A DNA stretch of 64,000 nucleotides from Photobacterium sp. GJ3 (GTDB lineage: Bacteria; Pseudomonadota; Gammaproteobacteria; Enterobacterales; Vibrionaceae): contig NZ_CP073578.1 of assembly GCF_018199995.1 (NCBI RefSeq), positions 3,224,001 to 3,288,000 on the forward strand. The letters run 5' to 3'. The notes below the pieces were generated by a model. The model was not told where the DNA came from. It worked only from the letters and a program-made list of their open reading frames with translations, and did not search any database. How positions within the stretch are numbered: the first letter of the stretch is position 1; each line of letters opens with the position of its first letter. Below are positions 36,655-45,405 of the stretch, piece after piece. The position numbers and the translations under genes are program-made.

Positions 36655-37875
36655 TCATTTCTGATACGGAATCTGGTAACTGGTCAGCCAATGTAAGGTT
36701 TCGTGATAAATACTGGCCACCTGCGTCTCCTTCACCCCCAACTTTTCACAGTAATGTGATGTCACTTCCCAGTTGGCATTATCATAGGCATCCAGCAGAT
36801 TCAGGATATCACCCAGCTCCCCTTCCCGTTTCAGCAAGGCGATTTGGACATCTTCGGATAACGGTAACAGCTCCAGCAGTTTGGGTAAGGGTTTATCCAG
36901 TAACGCATCCAGCAGGGAAAATATCCCGGCCAGAAAAGCCTGATCGCTGTTGAGTTTCACCCCACTGCGCCGCGCCAGTTCTTCACACATCCGCGCCCGC
37001 TGCAACGACAGAACATAGAGTTCGCGAGGTTTGCGAATCGAAGCATGCGCCGCGGCCACCACGGAGACAAAGAGTTTGATTTTCTCTTCCCCCAGATACA
37101 CCAGCGCTTGTTTGAAATTCCCGATGGGCGTCAGGGTCCGGTGGGCGGCTGAGTTGACGTACCGCAGGAGCAAGTACGACAAAGAGACATCGCTGGAAAT
37201 AATCCGTTCAACCCGCTGAAAATCGACCGGAGACTGGCTGATTTCCCGTAACAATCGCAATGTAGTCAAAGTTTCAGGCGTCACCTGACGATTTTTCAGC
37301 AGTTCTGGCTTACTGAAATAGTATCCCTGAAACAGATGAAAGCCTGCCGACTTGGCTGCCTCGAACTCTTCCCGCGTCTCAACTTTTTCTGCCAGAAATT
37401 TCAGACGCTGGCTTTTTTGCTGAGCAACAAATTCACAGGCCCGCTGACACCCCAGCTTGATGAGATCCAGCTTGATCAGGTGAACATAAGGCAAGAAGCG
37501 CTGCCAGGCCGGGTCCAGTTCATAATCGTCCAGCGCAATGGTGTAGCCCTGTTTATTCAGATGCCGAATCGCAGACAAGAGTTCATCATCCGGCGTGCAG
37601 GTTTCCAGCACTTCGATCACAACTTTTTGTCTGGGGAGCAGCAAGGGCATGAGTTTGACCAGGCTGTCATGAGGAAAATTGATAAAGGTTCGCTGACTGG
37701 CTGTCGCCAGATCATCCCCAACGGCCATATAATTTTCCACCAGAAGCCGACTGGTGGCCGTGTTCGCTTCAATCTGAGGAAACGCATTCCGTTCACCATC
37801 GCGGAACAACAGCTCATAGCCGACGGTGCGCTGCTGGCGATTCAAGATTGGCTGACGTGCTACATAAGCGTACAT
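36655..37875 (-). CDS. EAL and HDOD domain protein (YuxH/CdgJ type)
   Basis: A 406-aa cytoplasmic signalling protein. The N-terminal domain (about 1-200) is an EAL-type fold, but the signature reads YELLFRDGERNAFP rather than EAL, as is usual in this subfamily; LDDYELD and KLDLIKLG are retained parts of the active site. The C-terminal HDOD domain (about 200-385) shows DVSLSYLLLRYVNSA and FLAGIFSLLDALLD. The V. cholerae relative CdgJ affects motility and biofilm. Start at the ATG at 37875 (MYAYVARQPILNRQQ), although its RBS is weak; c-di-GMP hydrolysis is unproven. Confidence 0.85.
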   Translation of the reverse strand: MYAYVARQPILNRQQRTVGYELLFRDGERNAFPQIEANTATSRLLVENYMAVGDDLATASQRTFINFPHDSLVKLMPLLLPRQKVVIEVLETCTPDDELLSAIRHLNKQGYTIALDDYELDPAWQRFLPYVHLIKLDLIKLGCQRACEFVAQQKSQRLKFLAEKVETREEFEAAKSAGFHLFQGYYFSKPELLKNRQVTPETLTTLRLLREISQSPVDFQRVERIISSDVSLSYLLLRYVNSAAHRTLTPIGNFKQALVYLGEEKIKLFVSVVAAAHASIRKPRELYVLSLQRARMCEELARRSGVKLNSDQAFLAGIFSLLDALLDKPLPKLLELLPLSEDVQIALLKREGELGDILNLLDAYDNANWEVTSHYCEKLGVKETQVASIYHETLHWLTSYQIPYQK

Positions 37876-38023
37876 ATCAGGAATACTAATGACCCAAGTC
37901 AGATGGATGACAATAACATTGTAGAAAGACATCAGCTTTGATGTCACACCCAAAACCATCAACACTTTACGTTATACTGGAACATATTACTAATTCTGGA
38001 ATGCCGCCAGACATCACTGATAA

Positions 38024-39082
38024 ATGTTGGACAAACTTCCCATGATGCAAGGTAAAGCCTTTACCCTCAGCCAAGAAGCACTCAGTACAGAAGCCGAATA
38101 TACGGATACCATGTCCGGCCCGGTCGCCGCCTGCTGGTCCCGTCGGCATCAGGGAGCATTTGCCGGTGTGGCAGGCATTCCGATCGCCTGGATGAGCCTG
38201 ACCGGATTCAGCAGTGAGAAAGCGATTGTGCTGGTCAATGGCCGTATCGAAAGCTTTCATAAGTATCAGGAACTGTGCTGGGAGCTGACCCGTCAGGGCT
38301 ATGATGTGTACGCGCTGGATCACCGCGGTCAGGGCTGCTCCGGTCGTTTGACTGCAGATACACAATTGGGCCATGTCGAAGAATTTGACGATTATGTCAG
38401 TGACCTGCACACCTTGATCGAAACTCAGGTCCTGCCCGCCAATTACAGGCAGTTATTCATCCTGGGGCATTCCATGGGTGGCACAGTCGCCAGTCTGTAT
38501 CTGGCCCGGCATCCGGATATCTTCGATGCCGCAGCGCTGAGCGCACCGATGCACGGCATTAAAATCAGCCATTGGATGAAGCCGATTGCCTCGCCGCTGG
38601 CCCGCGTTGCAGAGCAGCTACAGCGCCAGCCCGGCTATGCACCGGGACAAACACCTTATTATCCCAAACCCTTCGCCGATAACCCGCTCAGCCAGAGCCA
38701 GTGTCGGTATGCCTGGTTCCGAAAACTCTACGAAGACCAGCCCGAACTCAAACTGGGTGGCCCCAGTTCCCGCTGGGTCTGGCAGGCACTGGCGGCAGCC
38801 CGTCAGGCCGTGGCTGAGGCAGACGGTATCCGGACCCCATTGCTGCTCCTGCAATGCAGTGAAGACCAGATTGTCGATAACCGGGCACAGAATCTGTTCT
38901 GTCAGCGTGTCCGGCAAGGTGGCGAGCAATGCCGGCTCAGTATCATTCAGGGAGCCCGGCATGAAGTGCTGTTTGAACAAGACCGCTACCGCAGCCCTGC
39001 CCTCACTGAAATTCTGGCCCATTTCAGCCACTTCAGCACAGAAGCGGCATCCACGCTGACGGCAAACAGTCAGGTGGGATAA
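38024..39082 (+). CDS. pldB: lysophospholipase L2 (PldB-like alpha/beta hydrolase)
   Basis: A 352-aa serine hydrolase expected at the inner membrane or cytoplasm, releasing fatty acid from lysophospholipids. The nucleophile elbow is LGHSMGGTVAS; the acid and histidine of the triad are in SEDQIVDNRAQ and QGARHEVLFEQ. The DHRGQGCSGR loop is typical of PldB and monoglyceride-lipase-like enzymes. The start is uncertain: ATG at 38024, or 38042/38045 which follow a GGA. yigL follows at once, the same pair as in E. coli. Confidence 0.87.
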   Translation: MLDKLPMMQGKAFTLSQEALSTEAEYTDTMSGPVAACWSRRHQGAFAGVAGIPIAWMSLTGFSSEKAIVLVNGRIESFHKYQELCWELTRQGYDVYALDHRGQGCSGRLTADTQLGHVEEFDDYVSDLHTLIETQVLPANYRQLFILGHSMGGTVASLYLARHPDIFDAAALSAPMHGIKISHWMKPIASPLARVAEQLQRQPGYAPGQTPYYPKPFADNPLSQSQCRYAWFRKLYEDQPELKLGGPSSRWVWQALAAARQAVAEADGIRTPLLLLQCSEDQIVDNRAQNLFCQRVRQGGEQCRLSIIQGARHEVLFEQDRYRSPALTEILAHFSHFSTEAASTLTANSQVG

Positions 39083-39233
39083 GACTGATTGATAACCCGC
39101 CAAATAGCGGAAAAAATCACGACAACAGATTAGCCTCTTTTCTTGATCCCGTTCTGGTTTACACTGCATGGGACACTCAATTACCCGCCCAGACTGCGTC
39201 AGGCAGCCTGGGCCAATCATACAGAGACGTGCC

Positions 39234-40031
39234 ATGTATAAAATTGTTGCTTCTGATCTCGACGGAACCCTGCTGACCCCGGACCACAAAATTGCCCCCT
39301 TCACCAAAGAGGTGCTGCAACAGCTGCATCAGCAAGGGAAAGACTTTGTGTTTGCGACCGGCCGTCATCATGTCGATGTCGCCGAAATGCGCGCCCAGCT
39401 GGGAATCCCGGCTTACATGATCACGTCGAACGGTGCCCGGGTTCATACCTGTGAGGGTGAAATCCTGTTCCAGCAAGACGTTCAGCCGGAAATCATTCAG
39501 GCGCTGATGACCCTGACCAAAGACGACCCTGAACTGCGCATTCATCTATACCGCAACGACGACTGGCTGCTGAATGTGGAAGATCCCTACTTACGCGATT
39601 TCCACGAAAGCTTCACATATCAGTTGTTTGATGTCGATAATCCGCCGCTGGAAGGTGTTGCCAAAGTCTTCTTCACCCGGGATGACAAAGACCATGACAA
39701 ACTGGTCGTGCTGGAAGATAAGTTCCGCGCCGCTTTTGGCGATCAGGCAAACATTGCCTTTTCAACGCCCTGGTGTCTGGAAGTGATGGACGCGGGCGTC
39801 TCCAAAGGTCACGCGCTGGCGGCAGTCGCGCAGGCCAAAGGCTATGCACTGAAAGACTGTATTGCGTTCGGCGACGGCATGAACGATGTCGAAATGCTCA
39901 CCATGGCCGGGAAAGGACTGGTCATGGGCACCGCGCACCACAAAGTGATGGCGGCACTGCCTGAGCATGATGTGATTGGCTCCTGCGCCGATGAAGCCGT
40001 CGCACATTATCTGGCAGAACAGCTACTGTAA
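39234..40031 (+). CDS. yigL: HAD-superfamily (Cof type) sugar/pyridoxal phosphatase YigL
   Basis: A 265-aa cytoplasmic phosphatase; the E. coli enzyme acts on pyridoxal phosphate and on sugar phosphates during sugar-phosphate stress. The HAD motif I is ASDLDGTLL with Asp8 as nucleophile and Asp10 as acid/base; motif II TSNGARV, the lysine in GVSKGHALAAV, and motif IV FGDGMNDVEML complete the site, with a Cof-type cap between. I chose the ATG at 39234, giving MYKIVASDLDG at the true N-terminus. Confidence 0.93.
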   Translation: MYKIVASDLDGTLLTPDHKIAPFTKEVLQQLHQQGKDFVFATGRHHVDVAEMRAQLGIPAYMITSNGARVHTCEGEILFQQDVQPEIIQALMTLTKDDPELRIHLYRNDDWLLNVEDPYLRDFHESFTYQLFDVDNPPLEGVAKVFFTRDDKDHDKLVVLEDKFRAAFGDQANIAFSTPWCLEVMDAGVSKGHALAAVAQAKGYALKDCIAFGDGMNDVEMLTMAGKGLVMGTAHHKVMAALPEHDVIGSCADEAVAHYLAEQLL

Positions 40032-40053
40032 GCCTCTTTCCCTGCTTTCTTTT

Positions 40054-40212
40054 CAAGGGGAGGGAATATTCGTGGTTTCAGCAAACTCAATACGATCCCT
40101 CCCCCTTTTCAAGGGGGAGGCTAGGAGGGGGTTATACGGCACAAACGCTAAATCCGCGCCCGCCGCTCGAACCCCACCCTAACCCTACCCTTGCCAAGGG
40201 GAGGGAATATTC
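40054..40212. repeat. REP-like repeats of AAGGGGAGGGAATATTC
   Basis: AAGGGGAGGGAATATTC occurs at 40055-40071 and again at 40196-40212, both after a C/T-rich segment. Between them CCTCCCCCTT and AAGGGGGAGG (40098-40120) form a 10-bp hairpin. The unit resembles dispersed palindromic repeats found between genes. No gene is visible in 40032-40238. Confidence 0.65.
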
Positions 40213-40238
40213 AAACAATCAACCACGACACCGGTGCC

Positions 40239-40697
40239 TTAAAACTGCCCCGTCATCCGCAGAATTTCCTGCCACTGCTGGGCCGTGACCGGCATGATGC
40301 TGAGCCGGTTGCCCCGTTGCACCAGCGGCATTTCATGCAGCGCATCATTCGCTTTGATTTTCTTCAGCGGCACCAGCCGCAGATGTCGGACATATTCGAT
40401 GTCGACCATCACCCAGCGTGGGTTCGCCGGATCCGATTTCGGGTCGAAATACGGACTGTCCGGGTCAAACTGAAAGTGATCCGGATACGCTTCCCGAACG
40501 ACTTTCGCAATCCCAACCACGCCAATGTCCTTACAGGAAGAGTGATAGATGAAAACCTCATCGCCGAGTTTCACCTCATCACGCATCATGTTTCGGGCCT
40601 GATAGTTCCGTACTCCTTCCCAGCAGCCCACCTTGAGTTGCTTCAGCGTATCAATCGAAAAGGTATCTGGTTCGGTTTTAAAGAGCCAATAAGCCAT
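40239..40697 (-). CDS. EVE domain-containing protein
   Basis: A 152-aa PUA-like EVE domain, a fold that binds modified bases in DNA or RNA. The family signature starts at the N-terminus, MAYWLFKTEPDTFSID, with WEGVRNYQARNMMRD, FIYHSSC and VMVDIEYV following. The ATG at 40697 has AGGA six bases upstream; the frame is open beyond it but overlaps the divergent gene. Function in bacteria is not settled; a housekeeping role on modified RNA is one possibility. Confidence 0.9.
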   Translation of the reverse strand: MAYWLFKTEPDTFSIDTLKQLKVGCWEGVRNYQARNMMRDEVKLGDEVFIYHSSCKDIGVVGIAKVVREAYPDHFQFDPDSPYFDPKSDPANPRWVMVDIEYVRHLRLVPLKKIKANDALHEMPLVQRGNRLSIMPVTAQQWQEILRMTGQF

Positions 40698-40773
40698 AGT
40701 GCATCCTGTTTTGGTGATTTTTATGGGTCTGGGCAGTACCATAACCGGCAGAGTAACACAGCAACGGACTTCC

Positions 40774-41361
40774 ATGAGCACCGAATCTTCCTGCCCGAAC
40801 TGCGGCTTTCGTTTCAATTGTATCTGCCATGCGCAGCCGACACTCCACAGCCGGGGGCATTTCATTCTGCTGACCCACGACAAAGAGTTCGGCAAAGCCA
40901 CCAATACCGGTCAGTTGATGGCACGCAGCCTGTCCGGCTGTCAGCAGATCCGCTGGTCCCGGACCGAGCCGCCACAGGCATTACTTGACCTGCTTGCCGA
41001 CGACACCCTGCAGCCCTGGCTGTTATTTCCGGCCGATGATCAGCATCCGGCAGTGTCCTTTCAGGCAGCGACAGATAAAAAACCGCTGTTTATTCTGCTG
41101 GATGCGACCTGGCAGGAGGCCCGCAAAATGGTGCGCAAAAGCCCCTGGCTCGCCTGCCTGCCACGCCTGAGCCTGCAACCGGAGCAGCTTTCGGGTTACG
41201 CATTGCGACGCAATCAGCAACCGGGGCATCTGTGCACCTGTGAAACGGGCATCGCACTGCTGACCTTACTGGACGAACCCCATCAGGCCGCTGCGCTGCA
41301 ACACTATTTCGATGCTTTTCTGCATATCTTCCATGCCGAGCAAAGCGGCCACAAACGCTAA
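40774..41361 (+). CDS. tapT: DTW-domain tRNA-uridine aminocarboxypropyltransferase (TapT-like)
   Basis: A 195-aa protein of the DTW family (COG3148), whose E. coli member makes acp3U47 in tRNA using S-adenosylmethionine. The N-terminal SCPNCGFRFNCICHA binds zinc, the DTW motif appears as LLDATWQEARKMVRKS, and the C-terminal CTCETGIALL completes the site. The start ATG at 40774 gives MSTESSCPNCG. Divergent from the EVE-domain gene, so two RNA-base-related genes share a promoter region. Confidence 0.88.
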   Translation: MSTESSCPNCGFRFNCICHAQPTLHSRGHFILLTHDKEFGKATNTGQLMARSLSGCQQIRWSRTEPPQALLDLLADDTLQPWLLFPADDQHPAVSFQAATDKKPLFILLDATWQEARKMVRKSPWLACLPRLSLQPEQLSGYALRRNQQPGHLCTCETGIALLTLLDEPHQAAALQHYFDAFLHIFHAEQSGHKR

Positions 41362-41393
41362 GACTTGCGAACCGAGACATTCCGGCCTAGGAT

Positions 41394-41415
41394 AAACCGA
41401 CTAGTCAGTCGGTTT
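41394..41415. promoter_or_regulatory. inverted repeat: TetR-type operator and/or terminator
   Basis: AAACCGACT and AGTCGGTTT flank an AGTC centre. As an inverted ACCGACT repeat 87 bases before the aldehyde dehydrogenase it suits a TetR-family operator, with the TetR gene downstream at 43085. It is also followed by eight T residues and so could terminate tapT transcripts. Both readings may hold. Confidence 0.6.
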
Positions 41416-41501
41416 TTTTTGTTGATTGATTCCGCTGACCTTCCGCCCTTCACATTGATGAGCGAGACCGATTTCGGGCCAGACCCCGACAGGAGATCAA
41501 G

Positions 41502-42944
41502 ATGACCGCAGCCCCTTTGCCCCATGCACACAAGACGAGTTTCGAACTGCAGCACCTTTTTCATCGCCAGCGCAGTGCCTATTTGGCAGCGCCGATGCCG
41601 GATCTGTCCCAGCGGATCCGCGCGCTCAAGCAACTCAAAGCCGCACTGATCAAAAATCAGGATGCTTTGTGCGAGGCACTGTCGAAAGATTTCGGACACC
41701 GGAGTCATCAGGATACGCTGATCAGCGACATTCTGCCCTGTGTCGGCCAAATCAATTACACCCTCAAACGTTTGAAAAAATGGATGCGTCCGTCCCGACG
41801 TCATGCAGGACTCTTGCTGGCGCCAGCCAAAGTCGAAGTGGTGTACCAGCCCGTCGGTGTCGTTGGCATTGTGGTGCCCTGGAACTTTCCGGTCATGCTG
41901 AGCATCGGCCCGCTGATCCCTGCGCTGGCTGCCGGCAACCGGGCCATGCTGAAGCTCAGTGAATTCACGCCTGCGACCAATCAGGTCCTGATTGCCCTGC
42001 TCGCCAGCCTGTTTGATGACACGCAAGTCACTGTGGTGGAAGGTGAAGCCGACATTGCGGCCGCTTTTACCCAGTTGCCTTTTGACCACTTGCTGTTCAC
42101 CGGTTCAACCGCCGTGGGCCGCCACGTGATGCGGGCCGCCGCCGACAACCTCACACCGGTTACGCTGGAACTGGGCGGAAAATCCCCCACGTTGATCGCA
42201 CCGGATGCCGAGATTTCTCTGGCCGTTGAGCGCATGATCTTCGGGAAGTGCCTCAATGCCGGGCAAATCTGCGTCGCGCCCGATTACGTCCTGGTGCCCG
42301 ACGGCAAAGCACAGGCCTTTATCGCAGAGTTCAAGAAACAGTTCGCCGCCATGTATCCGCAAGGCGTTCACAGTCAGGATTTCACCTCTGTGGTGAATCA
42401 GCGTCAGTTTGATCGCCTGAGTCAGTGGCTGGAAGAAGCCCGTCAGGAGGATGTTCAGATAGAACCGGCCCATGCCGAAGCCCGCGATGATCAGAAACAC
42501 CGGATGGTGCCGCATTTGCTGGTCAATCCGCAGGAAACCCTGACGCTGATGCAGGAAGAAATCTTCGGACCGCTGCTGCCGGTGATCACGTATCAGCACA
42601 TCGATGAAGCGCTGCAATATATCCAGCAACGACCGCGCCCGCTGGCGCTGTATCTGATGAGTTTCGATCCCGATCTGCAAACCCGGGTGAAACAGGAAGT
42701 GCATGCCGGGGGGATGGCTATCAACGAGACCGTGTTCCACGTGGCCGCAGACGACGCACCATTCGGGGGGATTGGTCCGTCCGGCATGGGCCATTATCAC
42801 GGTTATGAAGGGTTTCTGACCTTCTCAAAAGCCAAAACAGTCCTGACCCGCGGCCGTATCAGCACAGCCAAACTGGTCACGCCGCCATATTCAGGCTGGA
42901 AAGCCCGCCTGCAAACACGCATGATGGCGTTCTTCCTGCGCTGA
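41502..42944 (+). CDS. coniferyl aldehyde dehydrogenase-like NAD(P)-dependent aldehyde dehydrogenase
   Basis: A 480-aa class 3-like aldehyde dehydrogenase closest in layout to CalB and fatty aldehyde dehydrogenases. Catalytic residues are Glu in LELGGKSPTLI and Cys in GQICVAPDY; the cofactor loop is FTGSTAVGRHVM and the Asn site PWNFPVMLSIGP. The C-terminal hydrophobic tail MMAFFLR may touch the membrane. The real substrate is more likely a lipid or environmental aldehyde than coniferyl aldehyde. An inverted repeat upstream and a TetR gene downstream suggest inducible expression. Confidence 0.85.
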   Translation: MTAAPLPHAHKTSFELQHLFHRQRSAYLAAPMPDLSQRIRALKQLKAALIKNQDALCEALSKDFGHRSHQDTLISDILPCVGQINYTLKRLKKWMRPSRRHAGLLLAPAKVEVVYQPVGVVGIVVPWNFPVMLSIGPLIPALAAGNRAMLKLSEFTPATNQVLIALLASLFDDTQVTVVEGEADIAAAFTQLPFDHLLFTGSTAVGRHVMRAAADNLTPVTLELGGKSPTLIAPDAEISLAVERMIFGKCLNAGQICVAPDYVLVPDGKAQAFIAEFKKQFAAMYPQGVHSQDFTSVVNQRQFDRLSQWLEEARQEDVQIEPAHAEARDDQKHRMVPHLLVNPQETLTLMQEEIFGPLLPVITYQHIDEALQYIQQRPRPLALYLMSFDPDLQTRVKQEVHAGGMAINETVFHVAADDAPFGGIGPSGMGHYHGYEGFLTFSKAKTVLTRGRISTAKLVTPPYSGWKARLQTRMMAFFLR

Positions 42945-42953
42945 TCCTGTATG

Positions 42954-43033
42954 ATACCAATCGCAGTCAATCACTGGTCATCGAAGCATTTTTCCTGCGC
43001 TATTTCTGATCATTGATTGGCTTTGATTGGTAT
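42954..43033. repeat. MITE-like repeat, short form (80 bp)
   Basis: ATACCAATCGCAGTCAATCA at the left and the complement of TGATTGGCTTTGATTGGTAT at the right are near-perfect terminal inverted repeats. The inner part AAAATGCTT/TTCCTGCGCTATTTCTG is shared with the long element at 20461-20622, which has a further 80-base core. It lies between the aldehyde dehydrogenase and tetR genes. Confidence 0.75.
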
Positions 43034-43084
43034 GATTTTGGCTCTCAATGAGCCAGATTTTCCCCAACATCCAAACAGAATTTC

Positions 43085-43669
43085 ATGACCATCAATAAGA
43101 AACAGCAACTGCTCGACGCCGCCCTGACATTATTTACCCAGCACGGCATTCAGGCCACGGCGACGGCCAAAATTGCCAAAACGGCAGGCGTTGCCAACGG
43201 CACTCTGTTCCACCACTTTGCCAGCAAGCAGGCCCTGGTTGAGGCCCTGTATCTGAGCATTAAAACCGACATGTCACAGGTGCTGCTGCCACCGGATCCA
43301 GGCCTGAGCACTCAGGCACAGTTCGCGCACCTCTGGCACGCGGCCATCGACTGGGGCCTGACGCATCCGCAACAGTTTCAGTTCCTGCGCCAGGTGGCAA
43401 ACGATCCGCACTACCTGCTGAGTCATCAGCACGACATGTTGAGCCAGGCTTTACCCATTCTGCCCGCATTGATCCGGCAGGCGCAGCAGGACGGCCTCAT
43501 CGCTGAATGGCCACTCCCGCTGATCCTCAATGCCTGCCACAGCCAGTTTCTCGCAACCGTCGGCCTCATGACCGAGCAGCCCGCTCTGGCCGCTGATCCG
43601 ACATGTCGGCAAGCCTCATTCGAGATGCTCTGGCACGGGATGGCGCGCCAGTCGTCTGACACCCCCTGA
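43085..43669 (+). CDS. TetR/AcrR family transcriptional regulator
   Basis: A 194-aa repressor. The N-terminal helix-turn-helix (about residues 4-50) has the TetR pattern LLDAALTLFTQHGIQATATA, IAKTAGVANGTLFHHFASKQ. The C-terminal ligand domain is all-helical and diverged. It follows the aldehyde dehydrogenase gene on the same strand, separated by the 80-bp repeat, and is the likely reader of the inverted repeat at 41394-41415. The ligand is unknown; an aldehyde or fatty acyl compound is a guess. Confidence 0.87.
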   Translation: MTINKKQQLLDAALTLFTQHGIQATATAKIAKTAGVANGTLFHHFASKQALVEALYLSIKTDMSQVLLPPDPGLSTQAQFAHLWHAAIDWGLTHPQQFQFLRQVANDPHYLLSHQHDMLSQALPILPALIRQAQQDGLIAEWPLPLILNACHSQFLATVGLMTEQPALAADPTCRQASFEMLWHGMARQSSDTP

Positions 43670-43836
43670 ATCACAGCGGACTTTTTTCCTTTCTCTCAGG
43701 AATTTCACGTTAGTTTCACGAACGGGCACGTATCTTATAAAGAGACAGCGGGTGACAGGCACCCGGATAAGCGCCTGCTGCACGTTATGGCAGCGCATCT
43801 GTTGTCCTCAGTCTGATATCAAATGGAGAAAATCTC

Positions 43837-44190
43837 ATGAATCCAATTCTCGTGTTACTCATCAGCCTTGCCCTGCCTCTGACAGCCATGGCAGCTCAGG
43901 GCGGTTATACCGGCCCGAATGAAACTCAGAACGCACCAACCACGGTGGCGCAGGCCATGCAAGCGGCAGATGACAGCCGCGTCTCCCTGACCGGCCACAT
44001 CATTGCCTCGCTGGGTGACGAAGAATACCGTTTCAAAGACAGCACCGGCGAGATGATCGTCGAAATTGATCATCACCTTTGGGGCGATCGTCAGGTCGGC
44101 CCGGACACAGAAGTCACCCTCATGGGCGAAGTCGACAAAGACACCCATGAAACAACAGTGGATGTTAAGCTGATCCAAATCAGCCAATAA
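43837..44190 (+). CDS. ygiW: YgiW/YdeI family (bacterial OB-fold) periplasmic stress protein
   Basis: A 117-aa exported protein with a signal peptide ending near MAAQ, then a BOF (bacterial OB-fold) domain: SRVSLTGHIIASLGDEEYRF, FKDSTGEMIVEIDHHLW and VTLMGEVDKD. Members help survive peroxide, cadmium or antimicrobial peptides, often under a two-component system. The ATG at 43837 follows GGAG. A terminator follows at 44205. No QseBC-like genes are adjacent. Confidence 0.88.
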   Translation: MNPILVLLISLALPLTAMAAQGGYTGPNETQNAPTTVAQAMQAADDSRVSLTGHIIASLGDEEYRFKDSTGEMIVEIDHHLWGDRQVGPDTEVTLMGEVDKDTHETTVDVKLIQISQ

Positions 44191-44204
44191 ACTTGATTCA
44201 CCCC

Positions 44205-44238
44205 AACACCCCGGCTGAAACTCAGCTGGGGTGTTTTA
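44205..44238 (+). terminator. terminator after ygiW
   Basis: AACACCCCGGCTGA pairs with TCAGCTGGGGTGTT (one G-T pair) around a short loop, then T residues. Confidence 0.8.
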
Positions 44239-44391
44239 TGTGCCACAGGCTCTGAAATTCACCCAACGATGCTTCAGTGTTGTGATGAAATATCGTCCGC
44301 ATCTCATTTTCATCGTCAACCTTATTTTCTTTTCATCTTTTGATTGATTGCCCTGATATAATTTCCAGCTATTTTCATCAGGATGATTCAA

Positions 44392-44745
44392 ATGAAAAAC
44401 ATGATCCCAGCAGCATTATTACTGCTGATTTCTAATACTGTTTCTGCAGAAATTGTTGTCACGCAAACAGGACAAATCCAAGGCATCTACAGCTGGGGCA
44501 TTGCAGAAGTTGTTCCTTCGGTTGATGGAGATACTTTAATTCGTATGCCAACAGGCCTGACCGAATGCCCTGGCGGCGTTTATATCAAAGATTCTGAATA
44601 TGCCGATCGGCTTCTTTCAATGTCGATGGCGGCTTATGTTGCCAACCAGAAGGTACGATTTCAGGTATGGAATGATGCCGATCGATTCTGGAGCGGCTCG
44701 AATGACAATTACTGTCAGCTCAGAAGCGTTCAGCTCATCAAATAA
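44392..44745 (+). CDS. small secreted cysteine-pair protein 1
   Basis: A 117-aa protein with a signal peptide (MKNMIPAALLLLISNTVSA). The mature part has one Cys in the middle (TECPGGVYIK), a helix region with LLSMSMAAYVANQKVRF, and a Cys close to the end (NDNYCQLRSVQLI). This layout - G-x-I strand, central Cys, helix ending in an A-A pair, then K-V strand and late Cys - recurs in the seven genes that follow. AGGA eight bases before the ATG at 44392. Function unknown; secretion and one disulfide are inferred. Confidence 0.7.
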   Translation: MKNMIPAALLLLISNTVSAEIVVTQTGQIQGIYSWGIAEVVPSVDGDTLIRMPTGLTECPGGVYIKDSEYADRLLSMSMAAYVANQKVRFQVWNDADRFWSGSNDNYCQLRSVQLIK

Positions 44746-44766
44746 AAAGCAGAGGTAATTCACAGC

Positions 44767-45069
44767 ATGAAAAAATTCATTCTGTTCTTACTGGTCTTTT
44801 CTTTCAGCGCATTCGCAGAACCTTTGACCACCCCGGCAGGTGTGCCTAAGAACTTCCATGTTTATGACTTACATGGCAATACATTTGTTGATTTGGCTGC
44901 CCATGGCTGTTCATCTGCACGATATTATTTATCGCCAACCCACCCCAAATACGATGCCATCGTCTCTGTATTGTTGGCTGCACAAACGTCGAATAAAAAG
45001 ATAGTCATCCGATTTGAAGACTGCACGCCACAGGATCAGGGCAAGATTATTGGTGTTTACTACTTATAA
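44767..45069 (+). CDS. small secreted cysteine-pair protein 2
   Basis: A 100-aa protein with a signal peptide (MKKFILFLLVFSFSAFA). The mature region carries the family layout: NTFVDLAAHGCSS, the helix YDAIVSVLLAAQTSNKKIVI and a second Cys in RFEDCTPQ. AGAGG precedes the ATG, and the gene begins 21 bases after the previous stop, so the four plus-strand genes form one operon. No family name recognised. Confidence 0.7.
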   Translation: MKKFILFLLVFSFSAFAEPLTTPAGVPKNFHVYDLHGNTFVDLAAHGCSSARYYLSPTHPKYDAIVSVLLAAQTSNKKIVIRFEDCTPQDQGKIIGVYYL

Positions 45070-45078
45070 GGAGTTTCT

Positions 45079-45405
45079 GTGAACAAAATAAAATTGAGTC
45101 TGACATCTTTACTGATGTTATTGAGCACTTCAGCTTTGGCAAACGCACCAGAGTTTCGAGATGGCTGGCAGTGGAATACCCAAGTGTCGATTCGATTTAT
45201 TTACGGCTTTTGGAATAATAACAGTACACAGGTTCGCTTAAGCAATGGTGAGTTCTGTTATATCAAATCCACTGAAAAAGAATTGCTTTCTATCGTGCTT
45301 GCTATGCGTGCGCAAAATGCAACCGGTGATTTCGTTTGTACGAAAGATGCCGACTCTACCGTTGATGGAAAAGATTCCCGCCACTTACACAGGGTTCGGT
45401 TTTAA
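45079..45405 (+). CDS. small secreted cysteine-pair protein 3
   Basis: A 108-aa protein starting at GTG 45079 with AAGGAG five bases upstream. Signal peptide to about residue 21 (SALA). The mature part has STQVRLSNGEFCYIK, the helix LLSIVLAMRAQNATGDFVC and a basic C-terminus. The two cysteines lie closer than in its relatives. It overlaps the next gene by one base (TAATG), giving tight coupling. Confidence 0.68.
   Translation: MNKIKLSLTSLLMLLSTSALANAPEFRDGWQWNTQVSIRFIYGFWNNNSTQVRLSNGEFCYIKSTEKELLSIVLAMRAQNATGDFVCTKDADSTVDGKDSRHLHRVRF

Noticed and set aside
40054..40212. G-rich repeats as a possible CRISPR or tandem array
   Set aside because: Only two direct copies with a hairpin between; no regular repeat-spacer pattern. 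Treated as REP-like.
41358..42800. Long leftward frames opposite the aldehyde dehydrogenase (41358-42089 and 42105-42800)
   Set aside because: They are antisense shadows of a strong, full-length gene and show no recognisable domain.
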